DNA from: Mycolicibacterium rhodesiae
GTDB lineage: Bacteria > Actinomycetota > Actinomycetes > Mycobacteriales > Mycobacteriaceae
Assembly: GCF_002086695.1 (NCBI RefSeq)
Contig: NZ_MVIH01000001.1
Span: forward strand, 744,001-808,000
Direction of reading: 5' to 3'
DNA length: 64,000 nucleotides
The stretch's first letter is position 1; the number at the start of each line of letters is the position of its first letter. A program made the position numbers and the translations under genes. Positions 53,262-62,002 of this stretch are shown piece by piece. The notes under the pieces are model-generated. The model had not been told where the DNA came from and ran no database searches. It saw nothing but the letters and a program-made list of their open reading frames with translations.

Positions 53262-55913
53262 TTGTCGCTGTCCGCTGCCGGTTCTGGATTGAGCCGCTCA
53301 AGCCATGACCCGGACCGTCTGCTCGCCGGATACCGCGCCGCACGTGCCCAGGACGCCCTGTTCGACGTGCACGGCGGTGGGGCGGGTGCCTTCGGTGACA
53401 CCGGGTACGACGAGTTCGTCGACGCCACCGGGACCATCCGCCCGTCGTGGCAGGAACTCGGTGATCTCATCGGCGAGCGCGGCCGGGCCGGGCTGGAGCG
53501 GCTGCGCGGTGTGGTGCGCGGGTTGGTCGACAACGACGGCATCACCTACATCGAGGTCGACGATTCGGGAACCGTCCCAGGTGAGGGCATCGCGACGCCG
53601 GGCACCTGGCATCTCGACGCGATACCGCTGGTGGTGTCCGCGGCCGATTGGGAGACGCTGGAAGCCGGTGTGCTGCAACGGTCCCGGCTCCTCGACGCCG
53701 TACTGACAGATCTCTACGGCGAGCGGCGGGCGATCACCACCGGGATCCTGCCGCCGCAGTTGCTGTTCGGGCATCCCGGGTACATCCGCGCCGCCCGCGG
53801 CATCGAGAATCCCGGGCGCCATCAACTGTTCATGCTCGGCTGCGATGTCAGCCGGGCCGCCGACGGCCGGTTCGTGGTCAACGCCGACTGGGCGCAGGCG
53901 CCGTCGGGCGCCGGGTACGCACTGGCCGATCGCCGGGTGGTCGCCCACGCCGTCCCCGACGTCTACGAGCGCATCGGTCCGCGCCCGGCCTCGCCGTTCG
54001 CCCAGGCGCTGCGGCTGGCTCTCATCGAGGCCGCGCCCGAGGCTGCCGAAGATCCGGTGGTGGTGGTCCTCAGTCCCGGTATCCACTCCGAAACCGCCTT
54101 CGACCAGGCCTACCTGGCGTCGGTGCTGGGCTTTCCGCTGGTGGAGAGTGCGGATCTGGTGGTCCGCGACGGCAAGCTCTTGATGCGGTCGCTGGGCACC
54201 CTCAAGCGGGTGGACGTGGTGCTGCGCCGGGTCGACGCCGACTACGCCGACCCGCTGGATCTGCGACCCGATTCCCGGCTCGGCGTGGTCGGCCTGGTCG
54301 AGGTGCAGCGGCGCGGCGCGGTGACCGTGGTGAACACCCTCGGTGCGGGCATTCTGGAAAGCCCTGGGCTGCAGCGCTTCCTGCCACAGCTGGCGGACCG
54401 GCTGCTGGGGGAGAAGCCGCTGCTGGACACCCCGCAGCTGTACTGGGGCGGATTCGACCGGGAGCGTTCGCATCTGGTCGCGCGGCTGAGCACCCTGCTG
54501 ATCAAGTCGACGGTCGGCGGGGAGACGATCGTGGGACCGGCGTTGTCGGCGGAGGAGCGCCACGATCTCACCGCCCGCATCGAGGCCCACCCCTGGCAGT
54601 GGGTGGGCCAGGAGCTGCCGCAGTTCTCGTCCGCACCCACCGACCGCTACCCGGGCGGGTTGTCGGCGGCCAGCGTCGGCATGCGTTTGTTCACGGTGGC
54701 CCAGCGCGGCGGATATGCGCCGATGATCGGTGGCCTCGGCTACGTGCTGGCGCCCGGCAACTCCGCCTATGCATTGAAAACCATTGCCGCCAAAGATGTC
54801 TGGATCCGGCCGCCGACGCGAGCCAAAGCCGATACGTTGACCGTGCCGCCGGTGGAGCTGCCCAGCGGCACCCGCTCGATCAGCTCGCCGCGCGTACTGT
54901 CGGACCTGTTCTGGATGGGCCGCTACGGCGAGCGCGCCGAGAACCTGGCCAGGCTGCTGATCGTCACCCGCGAGCGGTATCACGAATATCGCTACCGCCA
55001 GGATATGGACGGCAGCGAATGCGTGCCGGTCCTGTTGCACGCCCTTGGCGTCATCACCGGTACCGAGACCGAAGCCGCGGGCACCTACGCCGAGGCGGTG
55101 TCCGCCGCTCAGCGCACCCTGTGGGCGTTGACCGTCGACCGCCAGCGCCCCGGGTCGTTGGCCCACTCCGTGGAACGACTCGGACTGGCGGCCCGCTCGG
55201 TGCGCGACCAGATGTCCAACGACACCTGGATGGTGCTCGGCGCTGTCGAACGGGCGCTGGCCGAGCAGGCCGGCTCGCCGCGCGGGGCGCGAATCGACGA
55301 CACCCAACTCGCGCTCGCCCAGCAGCAGACGTTGGCAGGCATGCTGGCGCTGTCGGGAGTGGCCGCCGAGTCGATGGTGCGCGACGCCGGGTGGACCTTG
55401 ATGGACATCGGCAAGCGCATCGAACGCGGGCTCGCGCTGTCGGCGTTGCTGCGTGCCACGCTGACCACCGTACGCAGCCCGGACGCCGAACAGACCATCA
55501 CCGAATCCGCACTGGTGGTGTGTGAATCGTCGGTGATCTACCGCAGACGCAACCTGGGCAGGGTCAGCGTGGCCGCCGTTGCGGACCTGGTGTTGTTCGA
55601 TCCGGAGAACCCCAGATCCCTTGTCTACCAACTGGAACGGCTTCGATCGAATCTGCGATCGCTGCCCGGCTCGTCGGGCTCGTCGCGCCCCGAACGACTG
55701 GTCGACGAGATCAGCACGCGACTGCGCCGGCTGGACCCCACAGAACTCGAGCACGTCGACGACGACGGCCGCCGAAGCGAGCTCGACGGGCTGCTGAGTG
55801 GAATGCACACCGCGCTACGCGATCTGTCCGATGTCATCACCCGCACCCAGTTGTCGCTGCCCGGTGGGATGCAGCCGCTGTGGGGGCCTGATCAACTGCG
55901 GGTCATGCCGTGA
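53262..55913 (+). CDS. circularly permuted ATP-grasp protein fused to alpha-E domain (Rv2567-like)
   Basis: This 883-residue protein has an N-terminal circularly permuted ATP-grasp region (about residues 40-530; PPQLLFGHPGYIRAARG, VVVVLSPGIHSETAFDQAYLA, KSTVGGETIVGPALSAEE) and a C-terminal all-helical alpha-E domain (about 550-870; SPRVLSDLFWMGRYGERAENLARLL). TTG 53262 was chosen because AGGAGG lies 7 bases upstream; the open frame continues 244 codons back but antisense-free coding there belongs to the preceding gene. ATP-grasp folds of this class are predicted peptide-amide ligases. Its stop overlaps the next gene's GTG. Confidence 0.9.
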   Translation: MSLSAAGSGLSRSSHDPDRLLAGYRAARAQDALFDVHGGGAGAFGDTGYDEFVDATGTIRPSWQELGDLIGERGRAGLERLRGVVRGLVDNDGITYIEVDDSGTVPGEGIATPGTWHLDAIPLVVSAADWETLEAGVLQRSRLLDAVLTDLYGERRAITTGILPPQLLFGHPGYIRAARGIENPGRHQLFMLGCDVSRAADGRFVVNADWAQAPSGAGYALADRRVVAHAVPDVYERIGPRPASPFAQALRLALIEAAPEAAEDPVVVVLSPGIHSETAFDQAYLASVLGFPLVESADLVVRDGKLLMRSLGTLKRVDVVLRRVDADYADPLDLRPDSRLGVVGLVEVQRRGAVTVVNTLGAGILESPGLQRFLPQLADRLLGEKPLLDTPQLYWGGFDRERSHLVARLSTLLIKSTVGGETIVGPALSAEERHDLTARIEAHPWQWVGQELPQFSSAPTDRYPGGLSAASVGMRLFTVAQRGGYAPMIGGLGYVLAPGNSAYALKTIAAKDVWIRPPTRAKADTLTVPPVELPSGTRSISSPRVLSDLFWMGRYGERAENLARLLIVTRERYHEYRYRQDMDGSECVPVLLHALGVITGTETEAAGTYAEAVSAAQRTLWALTVDRQRPGSLAHSVERLGLAARSVRDQMSNDTWMVLGAVERALAEQAGSPRGARIDDTQLALAQQQTLAGMLALSGVAAESMVRDAGWTLMDIGKRIERGLALSALLRATLTTVRSPDAEQTITESALVVCESSVIYRRRNLGRVSVAAVADLVLFDPENPRSLVYQLERLRSNLRSLPGSSGSSRPERLVDEISTRLRRLDPTELEHVDDDGRRSELDGLLSGMHTALRDLSDVITRTQLSLPGGMQPLWGPDQLRVMP

Positions 55914-56824
55914 CGGCGGCCGAGGGCGCAGCGCGCACATACCGGATCACGCATCGCACCGCGTACGGCTATTCGGATGTGGTGACCAGTTCCTACGGCC
56001 GCGGCCACCTCACCCCCCGCGACACCACCGGCCAGCGGTGTCTGGCCTACGAGCTCGACATCGATCCGATACCCGCCGACCGATCCACCAGCCTCGACGT
56101 CTACGGCAACATCAGCTCCTACTTCCACGTCACCGAACACCACCGGGCGCTGACGGTGACCAGCCGCTCCGTCGTCGAGGTCGACCCGCCCGCGCCCGAC
56201 CGCTATCAGGCCGGCTGGGCGCAGGCGCCGTGGGAGGCTGTCCGGCCGGTCGGCCACAACGGTGCGCTGGCCTCCGAGTTCAGCCTCGATCTGCGCCCAC
56301 CGGAGATCACCGACGAAGTCCGGGATTACGCCGCGCCGAGTTTCGAGCCCGGTCGCCCGCTGGTCGAGGTGCTTCGAGATCTCAACTCACGAATCTTCTC
56401 TGATTTCACCTACAAGTCGGGATCCACGACGGTGTCCACCCAGGTGAGTCAGGTTTTGTTGGCGCGAGAAGGGGTATGCCAGGACTTCGCCCGGCTGGCC
56501 ATCGCCTGCCTGCGCGCCAACGGATTGGCGGCGAGTTATGTGTCGGGCTACCTTGCCACCGACCCGCCGCCCGGAAAGGAACGGATGTACGGCGTGGACG
56601 CCACCCATGCCTGGGCCGCGGTGTGGACACCGCAAAACGATTGGCTCGGGCTCGATCCCACCAACGATCAGCTGGTCGATGAGCGCTATATCACCGTCGG
56701 GTGGGGGCGGGACTATGCCGACATCCCGCCGCTGCGCGGCATCATCTACACAGATTCCGAGCAGAGCGTGATCGACGTCTCAGTGGACGTCGCGCCGTAC
56801 GACGGAGGTCTGGCGCATGCGTGA
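55910..56824 (+). CDS. transglutaminase-like protein (Rv2569c-like)
   Basis: This 304-residue protein has an N-terminal transglutaminase-N beta domain (ITHRTAYGYSDVVTSSYGRGHL) and a core with Cys190 (REGVCQDFARL), His233 (VDATHAWAAVW) and Asp249 (GLDPTNDQ). The start is GTG 55910 overlapping the previous TGA. It is the second transglutaminase of the operon and much smaller than the first. It overlaps the next gene by 8 bases. In this class the activity may be protease- or amidase-like rather than cross-linking. Confidence 0.9.
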   Translation: MTAAEGAARTYRITHRTAYGYSDVVTSSYGRGHLTPRDTTGQRCLAYELDIDPIPADRSTSLDVYGNISSYFHVTEHHRALTVTSRSVVEVDPPAPDRYQAGWAQAPWEAVRPVGHNGALASEFSLDLRPPEITDEVRDYAAPSFEPGRPLVEVLRDLNSRIFSDFTYKSGSTTVSTQVSQVLLAREGVCQDFARLAIACLRANGLAASYVSGYLATDPPPGKERMYGVDATHAWAAVWTPQNDWLGLDPTNDQLVDERYITVGWGRDYADIPPLRGIIYTDSEQSVIDVSVDVAPYDGGLAHA

Positions 56825-57893
56825 CTTCATCTGCCCCAATTGCGGGCAGCATCTGGCGTTCGAGAATTCGGTCTGCCTGTCGTGCGGAAGCTCGGTCGGA
56901 TTCTCACTGGATGACATGGCGTTTCTGGTGATCGCCTCCGGTGAGGACAGTGAGCACGGTGGGGCGGTCGATGCCGCCGAATTCCAGTTGTGCGCGAATC
57001 TTCATCTGGCCGAATGCAATTGGCTGGTTCATGTGGAACCCGTTCGGCAGTTGTGTGCGTCCTGCCGGCTCACCCGGACCCGGCCCAATGACAACGACGC
57101 CCCTGCGCTGGCCGCCTTCGCGCTGGCCGAACGGGCCAAGCGCCGCCTCATTGCCGAGCTGCACGAACTCAAGCTGCCGATCGTCGGCCGCGACGAGGAC
57201 CCGGAGTACGGGCTGGCCTTCGACCTGTTGTCCAGCGCCAGCGAGAAAGTGTTCACCGGCCACGACAACGGCCTGATCACACTGGATCTCGCCGAAGGCG
57301 ATGACGTTCACCGCGAGCAGCTGCGTACCTCGATGGACGAGCCGTACCGCACGCTGCTCGGACATTTCCGGCATGAGGTCGGCCACTACTACTTCTATCG
57401 ACTGGTCGGCACCTCACCGGCGTACCTCGAGCGGTTCAACGAACTGTTCGGCGACCCGGACGCCGACTACCAGGCCGCGCTGGATCGGCACTACAGCGAA
57501 GGCGCACCCCCCGGGTGGGAGGAGAACTTCGTCTCCTCGTACGCGACCATGCACCCGGCCGAGGACTGGGCCGAAACATTCGCGCACTACCTGCACATCC
57601 GCGACACCCTGGACACCGCCGCGGCGTTCGGTATCGCCCCGGCCAATGCCACCTATGAGCGACGAGTGTTGGGGCCGAGCGGATTCGACAACATCCTCGA
57701 GATGTGGCTGCCGTTGGCGTGGTCGCTCAACATGGTGAACCGGTCGATGGGCAAAGACGACCTGTATCCGTTCGTTCTCCCGGTGCCGGTGCTGGAGAAG
57801 ATGCGGTTCATCCACACCGTCATCGACGAGGTGACGTCGTCGCCGACGAAACTGGACGCGGCCGTCAGCGGTCAGCAACAGCAGCAGAACTGA
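56817..57893 (+). CDS. zinc-ribbon metallopeptidase-like protein (Rv2568c-like)
   Basis: This 358-residue protein opens with a zinc ribbon: CPNCGQHL and CLSCGSS (residues 6-9 and 19-22), plus CANLH and CASCR further on. A zincin motif H186-E187-x2-H190 (FRHEVGHYYFYR) and AEDWAETFAHYLH follow, suggesting a zinc-dependent peptidase. There is no signal peptide, so it is cytoplasmic. It is the last gene of the four-gene operon, and its final 29 bases overlap the convergent reductase gene. Confidence 0.88.
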   Translation: MRDFICPNCGQHLAFENSVCLSCGSSVGFSLDDMAFLVIASGEDSEHGGAVDAAEFQLCANLHLAECNWLVHVEPVRQLCASCRLTRTRPNDNDAPALAAFALAERAKRRLIAELHELKLPIVGRDEDPEYGLAFDLLSSASEKVFTGHDNGLITLDLAEGDDVHREQLRTSMDEPYRTLLGHFRHEVGHYYFYRLVGTSPAYLERFNELFGDPDADYQAALDRHYSEGAPPGWEENFVSSYATMHPAEDWAETFAHYLHIRDTLDTAAAFGIAPANATYERRVLGPSGFDNILEMWLPLAWSLNMVNRSMGKDDLYPFVLPVPVLEKMRFIHTVIDEVTSSPTKLDAAVSGQQQQQN

Positions 57894-58902
57894 GCGCCAG
57901 CAGGCCCTCCGCGGTCGCCGCAACGGTGTCGGCGGCCGAGCGCGGGTTCCAGCCCAGCTGCGCGACGGCCTTGGTGTTGTTCACCGACTTGGGTGTGCCC
58001 AGCAGACCGGCCAATTCGCGTAGCGGTGGGAGGAACCTCCCGCCGACCCGCACGGCCCAGTCCGGGATCTGCCGGCGCGGGACGCGTACGGCGCCGGCTC
58101 CGAGGCGGTCACGCAGCACACCGGCGATGTCGGGCAGCGTCACCGGTTGGCCCGCGGCGGCCAGGTAACGCTGACCGGCGGCCTGCGGGCTGGTCATCGC
58201 GCGGACCAACAGGTCGGCGACATCACGGACATCGACGACCGCGAACGATGCGCGGGGCACCAGCGGTGGCTGCCCGCGCAGCAAGGCGTCGATGATCTGC
58301 ACTGAGGTCGACAGGTTTTCGCCCAATGGCGGCCCGAACACCCCGACCGGGTTGACCACTGCCAGCTCGGGGCTGCCCGGGCGCTCCGCGAAATCCCATG
58401 CCGCGCGCTCGGCGAGCGTCTTGGACTTCACATACGGACTGACGACGTCATCCGGGTTGGTCCAGTCGGTCTCGTCGTACGCCGTCCCCGAGGGTTTGGG
58501 GCTGTACCCGATCGCCGCGAACGATGAGGTGATCACCACGCGGCGCACTCCTTCGGCAGCGGCGGCACGCAAGACCCGCAGGGTGCCCTCCCGCGCCGGG
58601 ACGATGATCTCGTCTTCGTCGGCCGGCTGGCGGGGCGGGAACGGTGATGCCACGTGCTGGACGAACCGGCAGCCACGCACCGCCTCCGCCCAGCCGTCGT
58701 CGGAACTCAGGTCCGCCACCACGACGTCCAACCGGTCGGGGTCGGCGCCGGCAGCGGCCAAGGTCTTGCGGAGTTGCCTGTCGCGGTTGCTGTTTCGGAC
58801 GGTGGCCCGAACCAGGTAGCCGTCCGCGAGCAGTCGCACTATCAGGTGGCCCGCGATGAATCCGGAGCCGCCGGTCACCAGTACCCGAACGCGTTCAGGC
58901 AT
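57865..58902 (-). CDS. NAD-dependent epimerase/dehydratase family reductase (dihydroflavonol-reductase-like)
   Basis: This 345-residue extended short-chain dehydrogenase has the NAD(P) site GGSGFIAGHL (about residues 11-20), DLSSDDGWAEAVRGCRFVQHVASP, TSSFAAIGY, and the catalytic Tyr-x3-Lys as YVKSK (about residues 156-160). The Rossmann start and VNPVGVFGPP are typical of the dihydroflavonol/cinnamoyl-CoA reductase group; the natural substrate is unknown. It is preceded by the MerR gene, with which it overlaps by 8 bases, so the regulator and reductase form one operon. Confidence 0.88.
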   Translation of the reverse strand: MPERVRVLVTGGSGFIAGHLIVRLLADGYLVRATVRNSNRDRQLRKTLAAAGADPDRLDVVVADLSSDDGWAEAVRGCRFVQHVASPFPPRQPADEDEIIVPAREGTLRVLRAAAAEGVRRVVITSSFAAIGYSPKPSGTAYDETDWTNPDDVVSPYVKSKTLAERAAWDFAERPGSPELAVVNPVGVFGPPLGENLSTSVQIIDALLRGQPPLVPRASFAVVDVRDVADLLVRAMTSPQAAGQRYLAAAGQPVTLPDIAGVLRDRLGAGAVRVPRRQIPDWAVRVGGRFLPPLRELAGLLGTPKSVNNTKAVAQLGWNPRSAADTVAATAEGLLALSSAAVADR

Positions 58903-59362
58903 GAGCCTTCTCCTCGGATATCAGTTGCGCTCCCAGCGCGATGATGTCGGGCACAAGCGCTTCTTCAGCGGACGTGTCACCCCGTTCGCGCGCCGCCCAC
59001 AGCTGGGCTTTGGCGGCCACATACTTCTGGCGCACCTGCAGCCGGGCGATGTCGTCGGCCAACCGTCTGGCGTGGTCGCCGAACAGCTGCCGCTGATCGG
59101 CTGCGGCCGCCGCCCCGCGGCGGATGTTGTCGACGTAGGTGCGCATGTCGTGCACGCTCATCCCGGTGCTGCGCAGGCAGCCCAGGGATTCGATGGCGTT
59201 CACCAGTGCCGGCGGATAGCGGCGGTGACCGCTGCTGTCGTCGCGCGGCACCGGGTCGATCAGCCCGATCCGCTCGTAATAGCGCAGCGCGGACTCGGTC
59301 AGACCGCTCTGACGGGAGACCTCCTGGATGGTCAGGTCCCTGGTCAACGGAGTGGTTGGCAT
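58895..59362 (-). CDS. MerR family transcriptional regulator
   Basis: This 155-residue protein has the MerR winged helix at residues 10-75 (LTIQEVSRQSGLTESALRYYERIGLI, then RRYPPALVNAIESLGCLRSTGMSVHDMRTYVD) and a long dimerisation helix. There is no Cys-rich metal site, and the single Cys suggests another signal. The start is ATG 59362. An 18-bp perfect palindrome lies 17 bases upstream, matching MerR operator geometry. It controls the downstream reductase. Confidence 0.92.
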   Translation of the reverse strand: MPTTPLTRDLTIQEVSRQSGLTESALRYYERIGLIDPVPRDDSSGHRRYPPALVNAIESLGCLRSTGMSVHDMRTYVDNIRRGAAAAADQRQLFGDHARRLADDIARLQVRQKYVAAKAQLWAARERGDTSAEEALVPDIIALGAQLISEEKAHA

Positions 59363-59378
59363 AGAGCCACTATGGCGA

Positions 59379-59396
59379 ACTTGAAGCGCTTCAAGT
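59379..59396. promoter_or_regulatory. perfect 18-bp palindrome upstream of the MerR-reductase operon
   Basis: ACTTGAAGCGCTTCAAGT is a perfect palindrome. It lies between 17 and 34 bases before the MerR start codon, the place expected for an autoregulatory MerR-family operator, which normally sits between the -35 and -10 boxes. Confidence 0.75.
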
Positions 59397-59467
59397 CAAG
59401 TGTGTGGCGCGTCACGGAAGCGAACGATCAGCCGAGCGTCGTGAGCGCGGTTGCTCTGCAGCTTTGC

Positions 59468-59968
59468 TCAGCGGGATTCCGCGGCCACCAGCTGTTGTGC
59501 GATGGTGGCAACCCATCGACGGACGTGATCGACATCGCTCCAGTCCCCGGCCCTGGTCCTCGCCATCGCGCTCGCGGGAAAGCCCCGTGCATCTGTTGCC
59601 AACGATCCACCGAACGTCTGATGGCCGCGGGCTCCAACCCGCTCGATGAGTTTCGCCACCTGGCGGGTGGGCGCGATGACGCCCCGCGTCGCCGAGTCGT
59701 CCAGCGGCCCGCTGCTCACGAGCCAAACGGGCAGGGCGCGCAGCGGTGAGCTGTGTCGGCGGACGAAGCGCCTCGCGTCACGGTGCCATCTGTTCGCGTA
59801 GAGCGCTCCCGCCACGATCACCGCATCGACGTCGGCCAGGTCCATGACATCCCGGGCCGGCATCACCACCGCAGTCAAGCCTGCCTCGGTGAGAGCCTCA
59901 CCGATCATGGCCGCCAGTCTGGCGGTGCCACCCCGGGTAGAGCCATAGGCAACGAGTACGCGCTTCAT
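59468..59968 (-). CDS. flavodoxin domain protein (HemG-like)
   Basis: This 166-residue protein has the flavodoxin phosphate loop at its N terminus (RVLVAYGSTRGGTARLA) and the middle strand DAVIVAGALYANRWHRDARRFV. This is the short flavodoxin class that includes HemG-type proteins; whether it oxidises protoporphyrinogen is unknown. The start ATG overlaps the upstream gene's TGA (TGATG), so it forms an operon with the SRPBCC-like gene. The 105 bases between its stop and the MerR operator appear empty apart from that operator. Confidence 0.82.
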   Translation of the reverse strand: MKRVLVAYGSTRGGTARLAAMIGEALTEAGLTAVVMPARDVMDLADVDAVIVAGALYANRWHRDARRFVRRHSSPLRALPVWLVSSGPLDDSATRGVIAPTRQVAKLIERVGARGHQTFGGSLATDARGFPASAMARTRAGDWSDVDHVRRWVATIAQQLVAAESR

Positions 59969-60531
59969 CACCTCACGCCCTCCGCGTCATCCTTGATCTG
60001 GTCCAGCGTGGCCCGCAGGATGTGCGCCACGAACGGGCGCACCAGCCACCAGTACCTGGCGAAGCTTCGACGAGAAGCCGGATCCGTTGTAGCCGTGCGA
60101 CATTCATACGTGACCACAGTTTCGCCTGATCCGTGGGGCAGCATCGAGAAGCCGGCAGCAATCTTGCCCCACCCGGGTTCGGCGAAATGAGCGAACTCGG
60201 CGGCGTCGACGGTCCGCCAGTCGATGACAGGGCGCCAGAACCGTCCCACTGCGCCCAGCACGATCTCATGTCCCTCGCGCTCGCCCAGCACCAACCAACC
60301 CGGGATGCCGAGCCCGTCGCCCACCACGACCGGCGACGAGGGTGGCGCCGCACGCCCGGTCAGCCTCATCGGCAACTGCCGCACCCACATGGCGGCGTCG
60401 AGGAGCGGGCTGTGCACCCGTAGCAGGTCCAGACCTCGGGTGGCGCGATATGTTGTGTCCGAGTCCGCCTGTACCACAGTGTGTTCGGTGATTGTCACGT
60501 CGTAGCGTGGCATCGCCTGATCGATGAGCAT
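59968..60531 (-). CDS. conserved hypothetical protein, SRPBCC-like
   Basis: This 187-residue protein begins MLIDQAMPRYDVTITEHTVV (in pieces) at ATG 60531; upstream ATG or GTG starts would run into the palindrome. It has a helix-grip-like pattern with GDGLGIPGWLVLGE, EIVLGAVGRFWRP, GWGKIAAGFSMLP and a C-terminal helix WWLVRPFVAHILRATLDQIK. I cannot name a function. It is coupled to the flavodoxin gene. Confidence 0.65.
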   Translation of the reverse strand: MLIDQAMPRYDVTITEHTVVQADSDTTYRATRGLDLLRVHSPLLDAAMWVRQLPMRLTGRAAPPSSPVVVGDGLGIPGWLVLGEREGHEIVLGAVGRFWRPVIDWRTVDAAEFAHFAEPGWGKIAAGFSMLPHGSGETVVTYECRTATTDPASRRSFARYWWLVRPFVAHILRATLDQIKDDAEGVR

Positions 60532-60551
60532 GTTGTCCGTGCCGGTCGTCA

Positions 60552-60569
60552 CCACTCAATATTGGGTGG
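60552..60569. promoter_or_regulatory. near-perfect 18-bp palindrome upstream of the SRPBCC-flavodoxin operon
   Basis: CCACTCAATATTGGGTGG pairs at 8 of 9 positions around a central AATATT. It lies 20 bases before the start codon at 60531, where a repressor would block transcription. The rest of the 150-base gap (60570-60681) shows no other clear site. Confidence 0.55.
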
Positions 60570-60681
60570 CATCCGACGGCGAGAGTAAGAGCCGAACTGC
60601 CCCCGACACAGGGACGATTGCCTCCAGTCGGCACGCGCCGTTGTGGGGCGAGCGATCAACTAACGTCGATTCAGCGGCCTG

Positions 60682-61914
60682 TCAAGACTGTGGCCGCGCT
60701 CCGAGCACGTCGCGAAAGACGGCCTGGCGTAGTGCCAGTTCGCGTGGATCGCTGGCCAGGTGGAAGCCGAGGCGGTTCATCACGTAGCCGAAGCCGACGC
60801 CGGTGTCGGGGTCGGCGAAACCGAACGATCCGCCGAAACCCGGTGTGCCGAAGGCTTTGTCGGAGGATCCGAACTGCACCATCGGCACCGGCTTGCAGAA
60901 CCCCAGCGAGTACAAGATCTTGACGTTCATCACCCGGTCGCGGATCCCACCGCTGGGTTGCCCGGCCGGCGCCCCGAGCTCACGCAGAACGTCGCCGGTC
61001 AGGCCCAGGTCGGCACCGCCGGCGGCAGCCGCGCCGTAGAGCCGGGCCACCGCGCGGGCCGTCCCGATCCCGTTGCTCGACGGCATTTCCACCGCGCGTA
61101 CCTCGTCGCGGTTGTAGTCGCCGTCCCACGGTTTTACGTCACTGGGCACGCCGGTGGTTCGGGCGGCCAGTCCCACCGGGTTCAGCGCGGCCAGCGCAAA
61201 ACCGGCCGGCATCACATTGAGGTGCAGCAGCGACTCGGCCCGTTTCCACTGATGCAGATGCGCGACCCGGCCGCGGTCGACCTGGGCAGGCAGGCCGATG
61301 TGCAGATCCAGGCCCAACGGCGCGGCGATCTCGTCGGCCAGGAACCGGCCCACCGTGCGGCCGGCCGGGTCGGTGCGGCGGATCAACTCGGACTGGTACC
61401 AGCCCAACGTGATCGCGTGGTAGCCGTGCCGGGTGCCGGGCCGCCACGCAGGCGCCTGGCGGGCCAGAATCGGCGCCAGCCGGTCCGGGTCGGCGATATC
61501 GGCGAGGCTGGGTGCCGGGGTGAGCGCACACAAGCCGGCCTGATGGGCCAGCAACTGGCGCACCGTCACCTCGCCCTTGCCGGCCTGAGCGAATTCCGGC
61601 CAGTAGTCCGCGACGTTGGCGTCGTAGGACAGCAGCCCTTTCGAGACCGCCACAGCAAACGCCATCGCGGTGACACCCTTGGTCGTGGAGAACATGTTGA
61701 CCATGGTGTCGGCCTGCCACGGGGTCTTGGCTGTTCCGTCGCGGTAGCCACCCCATAGGTCGACGACCTTGACGCCGTCGCGATACACCGCGACCGCAGC
61801 GCCGATCTCCTTGCCGGACGCCAGATTCGCGCGGAAGGCGTCGGCCACCTTGCCGTACCCCTCGTCGACGTCGCCGCCCATCATGTCCGGGGACACTGCA
61901 ACTTTGAGCACCAT
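60682..61914 (-). CDS. serine hydrolase, beta-lactamase/esterase family
   Basis: This 410-residue protein has the class C-like SxxK motif S76-T-T-K79 (NMFSTTKGVTAM), the second motif in HGYHAITLGWY (about residues 164-174), and a C-terminal HxG-like region FGTPGFGGSFGFADP. Mycobacterial members are lipases or esterases rather than true beta-lactamases. It lacks a signal peptide, so it is probably cytoplasmic or wall-associated by other means. The start is ATG 61914. It is divergent from the DUF3097 gene, with 88 bases between. Confidence 0.9.
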   Translation of the reverse strand: MVLKVAVSPDMMGGDVDEGYGKVADAFRANLASGKEIGAAVAVYRDGVKVVDLWGGYRDGTAKTPWQADTMVNMFSTTKGVTAMAFAVAVSKGLLSYDANVADYWPEFAQAGKGEVTVRQLLAHQAGLCALTPAPSLADIADPDRLAPILARQAPAWRPGTRHGYHAITLGWYQSELIRRTDPAGRTVGRFLADEIAAPLGLDLHIGLPAQVDRGRVAHLHQWKRAESLLHLNVMPAGFALAALNPVGLAARTTGVPSDVKPWDGDYNRDEVRAVEMPSSNGIGTARAVARLYGAAAAGGADLGLTGDVLRELGAPAGQPSGGIRDRVMNVKILYSLGFCKPVPMVQFGSSDKAFGTPGFGGSFGFADPDTGVGFGYVMNRLGFHLASDPRELALRQAVFRDVLGARPQS

Positions 61915-62002
61915 CGGCGGCCCCCTTTTTGTTGCCGAGAGGATATGCCGACGCGCCGCGCGGCAGGACCGTATTCGCCGCGGCGGCCCCTACGATCGCC
62001 GG

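Noticed and set aside
53298..55808. Long minus-strand open frame (836 codons) opposite the ATP-grasp gene
   Set aside because: It is an antisense shadow: the plus strand encodes a recognisable ATP-grasp/alpha-E protein, and the minus frame reads as Arg/Gly/His-rich sequence without any family motif.
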